From positions 1 to 9,367 of the forward strand of contig CAMCTC010000155.1 of assembly GCA_945878355.1 (NCBI GenBank): a stretch of 9,367 bases of DNA, read 5' to 3'. A program made the translations under genes and the position numbers. The notes below the pieces were generated by a model. It saw nothing but the letters and a program-made list of their open reading frames with translations, was not told where the DNA came from and searched no databases. The DNA comes from Bordetella parapertussis (GTDB lineage Bacteria > Pseudomonadota > Gammaproteobacteria > Burkholderiales > Burkholderiaceae_C). Positions within the stretch are counted from its first letter, which is position 1; each line of letters starts with the position of its first letter. Below are positions 1-5,375 of the stretch, in pieces.

Positions 1-28
1 AACGCCGGATATTGCCAATCATGTCCAT
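1..28 (-). CDS. istA: IstA-like transposase, first nine codons only (partial at window edge)
   Basis: On the minus strand an ATG at 28-26 begins the peptide MDMIGNIRR and runs out of the window. It is preceded by a strong ribosome-binding site, AAGGAG at 42-37, eight bases before the ATG. IS21-family IstA transposases commonly begin with a similar 'M-x-x-I-G-x-I-R-x' stretch before their helix-turn-helix, and the position ~115 bp inside the element end fits istA. Nine residues cannot prove the family; the end repeats carry most of the weight. Confidence 0.55.
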
Positions 29-45
29 GGTGATCACTCCTTGTC

Positions 46-71
46 CCCTGCTGCTCAAAAAAACAGCAGGG
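46..71. repeat. 8-bp perfect inverted repeat between the IS end and istA
   Basis: CCCTGCTG (46-53) and CAGCAGGG (64-71) flank a 10-base A-rich loop, immediately upstream of the istA ribosome-binding site in the transcribed direction. It lies where a hairpin could limit istA expression from flanking promoters, a common protective device in insertion sequences. That role is inferred; only the inverted repeat is seen. Confidence 0.5.
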
Positions 72-84
72 TAGGTTGTTCACC

Positions 85-138
85 TGGCTCAGTTTTCGTT
101 CGGCACAACCTTCAAATGTGGCTCAGTTTTCGGTCGGC
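85..138. repeat. Two 20-bp direct terminal repeats of the IS21-type end
   Basis: TGGCTCAGTTTTCGTTCGGC (85-104) and TGGCTCAGTTTTCGGTCGGC (119-138) differ at one base and are 34 bp apart. IS21-family elements carry such multiple terminal repeats as transposase-binding sites. Confidence 0.8.
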
Positions 139-145
139 GCCAACA

Positions 146-492
146 CCCAATACGTGCTGGGCAACAACATGGCGCCCTGGTTCGGCGGCTCGGCTTCGCT
201 GTCGTCCGACTTCATCAAGAAGAATCCCGAGGCGGCCAAAAAATTCATCGCGGCTTACGCCAAGGGCGTGGCCTATGTGCGCACCAAGCCGGTGGAAGCG
301 CGCAAGTACCTCACGGGCTACACACCCATCGAAGGCGCGCTCGCCGGCGAGGTGCCGCTGGCCGCCTACACCATGTACAACGAGTTCACGCCCGCGGACA
401 TCGGTCACTTCCAGAAGTTCTTCGACCTGTTCTCGGAGAAAGGCATCTTCAGCTCGCGCCTCATGGTCGAGACCATGATCTACAAGGGTTGA
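146..492 (+). pseudogene. ABC transporter substrate-binding protein (TauA/SsuA/NMT1-like), 5' truncated by the IS21 element
   Basis: About 115 C-terminal residues of a periplasmic ligand-binding protein remain, starting near TQYVLGNNMAPWFGG and ending at the stop at 490-492. The text is typical of the second lobe of NMT1/TauA-type binding proteins: a run such as KNPEAAKKFIAAYAKGV followed by 'FFDLFSEKGI'. Family members are usually 310-350 residues, so the signal peptide and first two thirds are missing. The reading frame is open back to 76, but those residues come from the IS end. The downstream permease starts only six bases after the stop, which identifies this as the first gene of an importer operon. 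The insertion should abolish ligand binding and probably separates the operon from its promoter. The ligand cannot be told from this fragment. Confidence 0.85.
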
Positions 493-497
493 AGGCC

Positions 498-1337
498 ATG
501 TCAGCCGTGCAGCCCGTGGTCGCCGAAGCGGCCAAACCGTGGAGTCCACCGGCCGCCAACGCGGCGCCGGTGGTTCAACGCAAGACCGACTGGGGACGCG
601 CCCTGCCCTTCGTGGGCCCGGTCGTGCTCTTCATCATCTGGGACCTGGTGGTGCGCACCGGCTTCATCAAACCGATCTTGCTGCCCACGCCGGTGGACGC
701 CATCGGCGCCTTGCTCAGCGGTCTGGCGGGTGGTCCGCTGTTGACCGACTTCGCGGTGACGGTCTGGCGCACGGTGCAGGCCTTCATGATCGCGGCCGTG
801 GTCGGCATGCCGCTTGGCGTGCTGCTGGGCAGCAACGAAAAGGCCTACCGCAGCGTGGAGTTCCTGATCGACTTTTTCCGCTCCACGCCGTCGTCGGCGC
901 TGATCCCGCTGTTCCTGATGGTGTTCGGCGTGTCCGACATCAACAAGGTGGCCATCGCCGCGTTTGGCGCGCTGCTGATCGTGATCTTCAACAGCGCTTA
1001 TGGGGTCATCAATGCGCGCAAGCAACGCGTGATGGCCGCCAAGGTCATGGGCGCCACGCGCTGGCAGGTGTTCAAGGACGTGCTGATCTGGGAAAGCCTG
1101 CAACCCAGCTTCGTCGGCCTGCGCTCGGCCGTGTCGATGGCACTCGTCATCGTGATCGTGGCCGAGATGTTCATCGGCGCCGACAGCGGCCTGGGCAACC
1201 GGATCATCAATTCGCAGCAGGTGATGAACGTGAAGGACGTGTACGCGTCCATCCTGGCGGCCGGCGCGCTGGGTTACGCGCTCAACGTGTTGTTTCTGTT
1301 GGTTGAACGCCGTATCGTGCACTGGAGTGGAAGATGA
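498..1337 (+). CDS. ABC transporter permease, TauC/SsuC-type (BPD_transp_1)
   Basis: Inner-membrane permease of a nitrate/sulfonate/taurine-type importer. From ATG 498 it has 279 residues, close to the family norm. A ~35-residue Ala/Pro-rich cytoplasmic N-terminus precedes TM1 (about 36-52), followed by LLPTP, a hallmark of this subfamily. Further membrane segments lie near 93-110, 134-144, 150-166, 209-226 and 250-268. The EAA loop that contacts the ATPase is around 180-210 (AAKVMGATRW, with the conserved Gly near 207), and the 'STPSSALIPLFLMVFG' stretch is also typical. A TTG at 489 in the same frame would add three residues. ATG 498 is preferred, although the purine-rich sequence GAAGG lies very close to it, so the start is not settled. 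The stop overlaps the ATPase start (ATGA at 1334-1337), implying coupled translation. Confidence 0.92.
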   Translation: MSAVQPVVAEAAKPWSPPAANAAPVVQRKTDWGRALPFVGPVVLFIIWDLVVRTGFIKPILLPTPVDAIGALLSGLAGGPLLTDFAVTVWRTVQAFMIAAVVGMPLGVLLGSNEKAYRSVEFLIDFFRSTPSSALIPLFLMVFGVSDINKVAIAAFGALLIVIFNSAYGVINARKQRVMAAKVMGATRWQVFKDVLIWESLQPSFVGLRSAVSMALVIVIVAEMFIGADSGLGNRIINSQQVMNVKDVYASILAAGALGYALNVLFLLVERRIVHWSGR

Positions 1338-2155
1338 GCACTGTCTTGAACGCCCCGGTCTTCGCCGACGTGCCAGTGCCTCCCTTCCAGCCCGGTCCGG
1401 CCGGCACCCACATCACCATCCGTGGCCTCACCAAATACTTTGCAGGCTGGCCGCTGTACGAGAACTTCGACCTCGACATCCCCAAGCACAAGATCGTTTC
1501 GGTGTTCGGCCCCAACGGCTGCGGCAAGAGCACGCTGATCAACATGATCGCGGGCCTGGTGCCCATCGACAGCGGCGAGATCCTGTTCGACGGCAAGAGC
1601 TTGAAGGACACCAAGATCGGCTACGTGTTCCAGAACTACCGCGAAGCCATGTTCCCGTGGATGCGCACCATCGACAACATCGCCTACCCGCTCAAGCTCG
1701 AAGGCAAGAGCAAGGCCGAGGTGGACCGGCGCATGGCCGAGCTGGTGGCCTCGTTCGACGTGAAGTTCGACCTCAACCGCTACCCCTACGAACTCTCGGG
1801 CGGGCAGCAGCAAACGGCGTCGATCATGCGGGCACTGGCGCCCAACCCCGAGGTGCTCTTTCTCGACGAGCCCTTCTCCGCGCTGGACTTCGAAATGACG
1901 CTGTTCATCCGCGAGAAGCTGCAAGAGGTCTTCATGCAGACCGGCACCACCATGGTGCTGGTCTCGCACGACCTGGAAGAGGCCGTGTACCTGGCCGACC
2001 AGGTACTGCTGCTCACCAAGCGCCCCACCAAGGTGGCCGAGATCCTGCCTTACGACGACCCGCGCCCGCGCACCACCGCCACGCTGTCCGAGGCCAGTTT
2101 CGTTGCCGCCAAGAAGCGCAGCCTGGAGATCTTCCAGCGCGAGGTGCGCCGATGA
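1334..2155 (+). CDS. ABC transporter ATP-binding protein, TauB/SsuB-type
   Basis: Cytoplasmic ATPase (273 residues) that powers the importer together with the preceding permease. All nucleotide-binding motifs are intact: Walker A GPNGCGKST (59-67), Q-loop Gln100, signature LSGGQQQ (154-160), Walker B VLFLDEP (174-180), D-loop SALD (182-185) and switch His212. The ~28-residue N-terminal extension is typical of this TauB-like subgroup. It overlaps the permease stop by four bases, and its own stop overlaps the next ATG (ATGA at 2152-2155). The three genes are therefore one translation-coupled unit. With the binding protein truncated upstream, the transporter is probably non-functional unless a binding protein is supplied elsewhere. 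Confidence 0.94.
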   Translation: MSTVLNAPVFADVPVPPFQPGPAGTHITIRGLTKYFAGWPLYENFDLDIPKHKIVSVFGPNGCGKSTLINMIAGLVPIDSGEILFDGKSLKDTKIGYVFQNYREAMFPWMRTIDNIAYPLKLEGKSKAEVDRRMAELVASFDVKFDLNRYPYELSGGQQQTASIMRALAPNPEVLFLDEPFSALDFEMTLFIREKLQEVFMQTGTTMVLVSHDLEEAVYLADQVLLLTKRPTKVAEILPYDDPRPRTTATLSEASFVAAKKRSLEIFQREVRR

Positions 2156-2266
2156 ACGAAGCGCAAACCCTGGCCTATGTGCAGGCCGCTGCCGTGGCGG
2201 TGAACCTGCCCCTGGGTGAAGCCCAGGCACAGCGGGTGGCTGTCCACCTGCAGCGCACCGCTGGCC
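2152..2266 (+). pseudogene. AtzG-like (DUF4089) small subunit gene, 3' truncated by the repeat at 2267
   Basis: The ATG at 2152 overlaps the ATPase stop. About 38 codons follow before the reading frame enters the 2267-2515 repeat and stops at TAG 2272-2274. The start MNEAQTLAYVQAAAVAVNLP and the following 'AQAQRVAVHLQRTA' match the pattern of DUF4089/AtzG proteins, which are about 65-75 residues. AtzG is known as the small partner of AtzE, the 1-carboxybiuret amidohydrolase of s-triazine/cyanurate breakdown. AtzG-AtzE pairs also occur beside TauABC-type transporters in betaproteobacteria. No AtzE amidase is present here, so the operon's catalytic half has been lost or moved. A nitrogen-rich substrate such as a ureide or triazine breakdown product is an inference from this context. 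Confidence 0.72.
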
Positions 2267-2515
2267 GAGGATAGGTTTTTCAAACGCCCTTTTCCTTCCC
2301 CATGGCGCCCCGAACACGGCCCTCGACGGCCATCGACGCGTGTGAATCGGTCTTTGAAGGTGGCTGAGAACTGCTGCGCTTTGGCAGCGCCGCCCCAAAC
2401 CGTCGTTCTCGGGCGCCGTCTTGGGGTTATCCCTTGTCACTTGGCCGCTTCCATTGGTCCCGCAAACTCTCGGACGCAGCCGACTCCAGCAACCCCGGTC
2501 GCCAGGTCGTCTGAA
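2267..2515 (-). repeat. ~250-bp direct repeat, copy A; oriIS-like end of the IS91-family element
   Basis: This segment is nearly identical to 5565-5814: same orientation, about ten substitutions plus one single-base indel in a run of A. The shared part begins at GAGGATAGG and ends near CAGGTCGTCTGAA. It lies directly beyond the C-terminal end of the IS91-type transposase remnant, where IS91 elements have their replication-origin end. Its outer edge read on the minus strand is GCGTTTGAAAAACCTATCC, which resembles, from memory, the oriIS consensus reported for IS91/ISCR elements (GCGTTTGAA...CCTAT). No convincing ORF lies inside it. The repeat itself is certain; its identity as oriIS is a strong inference. 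Confidence 0.75.
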
Positions 2516-2552
2516 TGGTCACGGTTGGGCAGCGTCAGGCCCCTTGCTGGGC

Positions 2553-2620
2553 GCGTCGGGCCAGTGGCCCGACCCCTCGCCAGGCACAAACAGTCCACCG
2601 GAGTGTTTGTGTCCGGGCTC
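2553..2620 (+). repeat. Two-hairpin short element, copy 1
   Basis: Hairpin 1 is GTCGGGCC / GGCCCGAC (2555-2573, loop AGT). The spacer is CCCTCGCCAGGC (2574-2585). Hairpin 2 is CACAAACAgTCC / GGAgTGTTTGTG (2585-2611, one internal G-G mismatch, loop ACC). The tail TCCGGGCTC ends at 2620 and is followed by GGCTTGCAGCGC, the transposase C-terminal codons. It is inserted at the C-terminus of the IS91 transposase remnant. The outer left limit is uncertain. Confidence 0.75.
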
Positions 2621-2709
2621 GGCTTGCAGCGCTTGGCCGCGGGTAGGCGCGCGGGGCGGCGACCGGGCCTGCAACCCCAAGTGCGTGAGGATCTTCTCGA
2701 TCACCGGCT

Positions 2710-2780
2710 GCCAGGGCACGGAGGCCCTGGCGTTCGCCAGGCGTAAACGGTCCTCAGGACCGTTTGTGTCCGGGCTCACC
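2710..2780 (+). repeat. Two-hairpin short element, copy 2
   Basis: Hairpin 1 is GCCAGGGC / GCCCTGGC (2710-2731, loop ACGGAG). The spacer is GTTCGCCAGGC. Hairpin 2 is AAACGGTCC / GGACCGTTT (2745-2765, loop TCA, perfect). The tail is GTGTCCGGGCTCACC (2766-2780). Removing ~70 bp rejoins the minus-strand transposase reading ...KIIAAILW to QPVIEKILTHLGL. The element length is not a multiple of three, so it shifts the frame. Confidence 0.8.
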
Positions 2781-3240
2781 CCACAGGATGGCCGCGATGA
2801 TCTTGCGCTCGCCGCCGCAGTTCGGGCAGTGCTCCATGTCGATCTCGAACACGCGCTTGAGCCGCCCAGCTCAGGCGAACCGGTCGGTGGTGCGCGCAGT
2901 TCGGCTCGCACTCGGCGGGTGGCGCGGCCTGCGCGGGCGCCTCAGCCTCTTGCTGCACCACCTGCGCGCGCAGCTTGGCGTTGGGAGCCAGCACACCATG
3001 GAAGCGGATCAAGTGCAGTCGCGGGCGTGGCACCAACGCTGCCAGCCGCTGCATGAACTCCAGCGGGCTCATCACCAAGTGCGTGGTACCGTCTCGCCAG
3101 GGGGTCTTGAGCTTGAGCACCACTTGGCCTGCGGCGTTGGTTTGCAACCGTTCGTTGGCCAGTGCCGGACGGGTGATGTAGCGGCACAGTTGTTCCAGCG
3201 CCCGCCGGTCGTTGGCCGCGCAGCGCACCGCAGCGTGCAG

Positions 3241-3315
3241 GGTGAGGCCGGACACAAGGGCCCGGAAGGGGCCTTGTGCCTGCCGAACGCCAGACGGCGA
3301 TACAAGCCGTCTGGC
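3241..3315 (-). repeat. Two-hairpin short element, copy 3 (inverted relative to copies 1, 2 and 4)
   Basis: On the minus strand, hairpin 1 is GCCAGACGGC / GCCGTCTGGC (3315-3289, perfect 10 bp, 7-base loop). The spacer is GTTCGGCAGGC. Hairpin 2 is CACAAGGcCCC / GGGcCCTTGTG (3278-3253, one C-C mismatch, loop TTCC). The tail is GTGTCCGGCCTCACC (3255-3241). Removing ~73 bp rejoins the transposase text ...ADNNGFS to LHAAVRCAANDRR in one frame. Confidence 0.8.
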
Positions 3316-3374
3316 TGAACCCGTTGTTGTCGGCGCACAGCGCCTGGGTGAAGTCCGACTCTCTCGGCATGCCC

Positions 3375-3460
3375 TGCAGGCCGCGCTCGCGCTTGCAGGC
3401 GCGAGCCCTTCGCGAGGCACTGGCCCGTCCGCAAGGACGGGCCCATGTCCACGCTCAGCC
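3375..3460 (+). repeat. Two-hairpin short element, copy 4
   Basis: Hairpin 1 is GCTCGCGC / GCGCGAGC (3385-3406, loop TTGCAG). The spacer is CCTTCGCGAGGC (3407-3418). Hairpin 2 is GGCCCGTCC / GGACGGGCC (3422-3443, loop GCAA, a GNRA tetraloop). The tail is TGTCCACGCTCAGCC (3446-3460). It is flanked by CCCTGCAG (3372-3379) and CCTTGCAG (3461-3468), an imperfect 8-bp duplication. Removing 89 bp restores the transposase text VLTLQG-MPRESDF. Confidence 0.75.
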
Positions 3461-3700
3461 CCTTGCAGCGTCAGCACCTTCTGGCCGGCGCGTGGTCCGA
3501 AGGCGATCCGATAGGTGCACGCTGCGGCCTGCAGTGGCCTCAGCACGCGGGCCTCGTCCGAATCGCCGTCGTTGTCGGCCATGTAGGTCGAACCCTCCTC
3601 TTCGACCAGCACCCCTTGACGGGTGAGCAGACCCATCGTGCGGGTGATGATCTTGCGCAATACCGCCTGCAGCGTCTCATCGGTTGGCGCAGGTACAGAA

Positions 3701-3983
3701 GCAACAAAAATGAGCCAGGAGTGCGTTTCGAACTGTCGAGTTTTTTTACACTTTTGTTGATCGAACCGCCGCTCCTGTGCATCCAGCGAGCTCGAATGAC
3801 TTGCAAGGCGTTGTTATTGCTCGACTTATTAAATTTTTATCAAAATTGGCATGTTTCATGCTTTGATTTACTTGGAAAGCCGTCGCCGTTGGAGTGGATG
3901 AGATTTCCCGGGTGTCCACCGCAGTCAACGCTGCCTCTTTGCTGGTGCGCCGCGCCCGTGATCCACGAACTCAGGAAACCAAG
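3701..3983 (+). promoter_or_regulatory. AT-rich upstream region and leader of the PEP-CTERM gene
   Basis: After the IS91 remnant ends near 3700, base composition changes sharply. The stretch ~3700-3890 has long T and A runs, including seven T near 3740 and ATT-rich sequence at 3816-3850, unlike the GC-rich surroundings. No coding pattern is seen in it. It holds the sigma-54-like site at 3847-3862, and an AT-rich bendable region upstream of such a site is the usual arrangement for activator-dependent promoters. The predicted leader from ~3873 to the ATG at 3984 is about 110 nt. Confidence 0.5.
3847..3862 (+). promoter_or_regulatory. Sigma-54 (RpoN)-type promoter for the PEP-CTERM gene
   Basis: TGGCATG-TTTC-ATGCT matches the RpoN consensus TGGCAYG-N4-TTGCW with one mismatch (A for T). 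The GG (3848-3849) and GC (3860-3861) are correctly spaced for -24/-12. Transcription would start near 3873. PEP-CTERM genes are known to be governed by the PrsK/PrsR two-component pair acting with RpoN in several betaproteobacteria, so the site fits the gene. No activator-binding sequence was identified. Confidence 0.6.
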
Positions 3984-4745
3984 ATGACCTCGACCTCCTT
4001 CATGAACTTCAAGCGTCGCGCGCTGGGCGCTGCCGCCCTGCTGATGGCCGCGGGCATCGCCACCGCCGCGCCGGTCACGATCGATGGCGTGATCTCTGCG
4101 GGCGAATGGGCCGGCGCAGCCACTTACACGATCGGCACTCAAGGCACGGGCGCCAGTGTGGGGACGGCTTATCTGAGAGCCGACACGAACTATGCCTACG
4201 CGGCCTTCGACATCACCGGCTGGACCGCGGCGATGGGGGCAGCTTCGGGTGGCAATCTCCTGGGCTTTGGTATCCAAAAAGGGACCGGAAATTATCCCCA
4301 AGGGACTTGGCTAGAGCTTCAGCAATCGACCATCGAAGCCGCTTGGGGCGGCAGCGCCGGCATCAATTCCGGGACGATGAACGGGCTTGTGTCGGCTTAC
4401 CGGGTGAACACCGTCATCCAGGGCGCAATTCCCGGTAGCCTGCAGGCGATGGATTCGTTTGCCACGGGTCACCATGTGTGGGAAGTGATGATGTCGCTAA
4501 GTTCGCTCGCATTGAATGCCGGTGACACGATAGATATTGTTGGTGGCATCAATTTTGACAAGACGGCACATTGGTATCCGGGAGCTTTTGGTGCCACTCC
4601 GTATGCCTCGTTTACCGAAGCCAACTACGCGCACATCACTGTTGAGGCCGCTGCTGCTGCTGACGTCCCCGAGCCTGCCACCCTGGCCCTGGCTGGCCTG
4701 GCCCTGGCCGGTGTCGGTCTGAGTCGCCGCCGCAAGGCGGCCTGA
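3984..4745 (+). CDS. PEP-CTERM sorting domain protein with a CBM9/DOMON-like N-terminal domain
   Basis: Predicted exported protein of 253 residues. The start at 3984 is chosen because AGGA (3973-3976) sits seven bases before it and a signal peptide follows at once: basic MNFKRR, hydrophobic core, and likely cleavage after ATAA (about residue 29). The mature part begins PVTIDGVISAGEWAGA, a pattern typical of beta-sandwich CBM9/DOMON-like domains. The C-terminus is a complete PEP-CTERM signal: VPEPATLALAG at 228-238, hydrophobic segment, then SRRRKAA. Such proteins are cleaved by exosortase (EpsH/XrtA type) at the outer face of the inner membrane and are tied to exopolysaccharide or floc formation. 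No exosortase is in the window. The ligand of the N-terminal domain is unknown. The gene is intact, unlike most of its neighbours. Confidence 0.88.
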   Translation: MTSTSFMNFKRRALGAAALLMAAGIATAAPVTIDGVISAGEWAGAATYTIGTQGTGASVGTAYLRADTNYAYAAFDITGWTAAMGAASGGNLLGFGIQKGTGNYPQGTWLELQQSTIEAAWGGSAGINSGTMNGLVSAYRVNTVIQGAIPGSLQAMDSFATGHHVWEVMMSLSSLALNAGDTIDIVGGINFDKTAHWYPGAFGATPYASFTEANYAHITVEAAAAADVPEPATLALAGLALAGVGLSRRRKAA

Positions 4746-4789
4746 CAGCAGCGCAGTTCGGGTTGCCGACCAGGCTGCCGGCCCGACCA

Positions 4790-4810
4790 CCACCCTGCAG
4801 GGCAGGGTGG
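4790..4810. terminator. Strong hairpin downstream of the PEP-CTERM gene
   Basis: CCACCCTGC (4790-4798) pairs perfectly with GCAGGGTGG (4802-4810) around a three-base loop, 45 bases after the stop codon. There is no T-run on either side, so it would be a poor intrinsic terminator. It may instead protect the 3' end of the mRNA. Confidence 0.35.
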
Positions 4811-5375
4811 CCATCCAGGTTGACCGGGACAGTGCGCAGTCGACCTGGCTGCTGCAGTTGCTGCAGTTGCTGCACCTGCGCGCCGCGCCATGCGCCGCCG
4901 TTCCGACGGCGCCCTTACGGCCGCCTGGGCGGTGTGCCTGCGGCCAGTCAATGCGCGTGATGTGCAGCAGGCGCAGGCCAGCGCAGGAAATCGATGGCGA
5001 CGGCAGGGCGGCGCCCCCAAACACAGCGCCTGGCCCTGCGCCCATGACGACCCGCCACACCAGCCCCGGCGCCGATCGGACCGTGCCGACACACTGAACA
5101 AACACAGCTGCCCGACCGTCGCCCTGGCGCGCGCGCCGTTCACTGGCGCGCCGGCCGCTTGCGTCCCGACATCGGCCCAATCGTCGATGGACTCAGGTGA
5201 TGCGCTCTCGGCGAGACCTTGCCGGAGTCCCATGCGAGTAGCCTGCCGACATCGGCGCCGTTCTGGTCGCTGACCCTGCCGAACCTGTTTCCAGTGGCCC
5301 CAGGCAGCGCCGGGCCGCTTGCCCCGGGCTGGTCCAGCACCGGATCAGATCGCGGCTGCGCGCGGTCCATCCCTG
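4811..5375. other. Region without a recognisable gene
   Basis: Several ORFs are open here on both strands because the DNA is GC-rich, but none gives protein text I recognise and none has a convincing ribosome-binding site. Visible structure is limited to a short tandem repeat of TTGCTGCAG (4847-4877), an inverted repeat around CGCCGTTCCGACGGCG (near 4901-4916), and GGCGCGC runs at 5124-5153. It may be eroded sequence left by the rearrangements on either side. Confidence 0.5.

Larger units (their letters stand above)
1..145 (-). mobile_element. IS21-family insertion sequence, one end (left end, element runs off the window)
   Basis: This is the terminal segment of an insertion sequence that continues to the left of the window. 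Read on the minus strand it starts TGTTGGCGCCGACC at 145, contains two near-identical 20-bp direct repeats (119-138 and 85-104), then an inverted repeat, then a ribosome-binding site and the start of a minus-strand gene. Multiple internal repeats next to a TGT-starting tip are characteristic of IS21-family ends. The boundary at 145 is placed where host coding sequence for a transporter substrate-binding protein resumes; it could be off by a few bases. The other end and any target duplication are outside the window. Family assignment rests on end structure and a nine-residue peptide, so it is good but not certain. Confidence 0.72.
2267..3700 (-). mobile_element. Decayed IS91-family (rolling-circle) element
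   Basis: The unit consists of the oriIS-like repeat A at its left and a broken IS91-family transposase to the right, up to ~3700. There the coding resemblance ends and AT-rich sequence begins. I could not identify a terIS-like end near 3700, and the 5' half of the transposase is missing, so the element was truncated on that side. It cannot move itself. It cuts the AtzG-like gene on the left. It also hosts four short two-hairpin insertions, annotated separately. Confidence 0.75.
2519..3700 (-). pseudogene. IS91-family transposase, 5' truncated and multiply interrupted
   Basis: Translation pieces in shifting minus-strand frames join into one IS91-family protein. They start with 'DETLQAVLRKIITRT...LLTRQGVLVEEEGSTY' (~3690-3580), then TYRIAFGPRAGQKVLTLQG (to ~3465), MPRESDFTQALCADNNGFS (~3373-3316), HAAVRCAANDRRALEQLCRY onward (from ~3238), LKLKTPWRDGTTHLVMSP and RPRLHLIRFHGVLAPNAKLR (~3110-2965). 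The end is VIEKILTHLGLQARSPPRAP (~2708-2650) and RGQALQA (to ~2622). The zinc-binding and HUH/Y2 catalytic N-terminal half is absent. Disruptions are four hairpin insertions (near 3375-3460, 3241-3315, 2710-2780, 2553-2620) and an apparent ~5-base loss around 2860, where 'LSWA' should be followed by a leucine-rich 'RLLKRVFEIDMEHCPNCGGE'. It is clearly non-functional. Confidence 0.85.

Noticed and set aside
76..145. Apparent N-terminus (MFTWLSFRSA...) of the substrate-binding protein frame
   Set aside because: These codons are the end repeats of the IS21-type element read in frame; there is no signal peptide, so they are not a native start.
501..1322. Long minus-strand ORF (273 codons) opposite the permease
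   Set aside because: It is the antisense of a clear ABC permease, rich in His/Arg/Asp as expected from GC-rich antisense frames, with no recognisable domain.
2223..2250. CCAGGCACAGC...GCTGTCCACC in the AtzG-like gene resembles the head and tail of a two-hairpin element
   Set aside because: The stem is short, the spacer and GGGCTC tail are absent, and the bases encode conserved AtzG-type residues (EAQAQRVAVHL), so it is coding sequence that matches by chance.
1274..2440. Minus-strand ORF of 388 codons opposite the ATPase and repeat A
   Set aside because: It runs antisense to an intact ATPase with all motifs and through a noncoding repeat; its sequence is compositionally biased.
2555..3460. 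The paired hairpins as integron attC sites or a CRISPR array
   Set aside because: There are no GTTRRRY/RYYYAAC ends, no array spacing, no identical repeats with unique spacers, and no integrase or cas gene; copies occur in both orientations inside one gene.
4684..4711. CTGGCCCTGGC tandem repeat near the end of the PEP-CTERM gene
   Set aside because: It simply encodes the Ala/Leu/Gly-rich hydrophobic helix of the sorting signal.
4625..5233. Minus-strand ORFs in the gap after the PEP-CTERM gene
   Set aside because: They overlap the PEP-CTERM 3' end, are dominated by Arg/Ala/Gly, lack ribosome-binding sites and match nothing I know.
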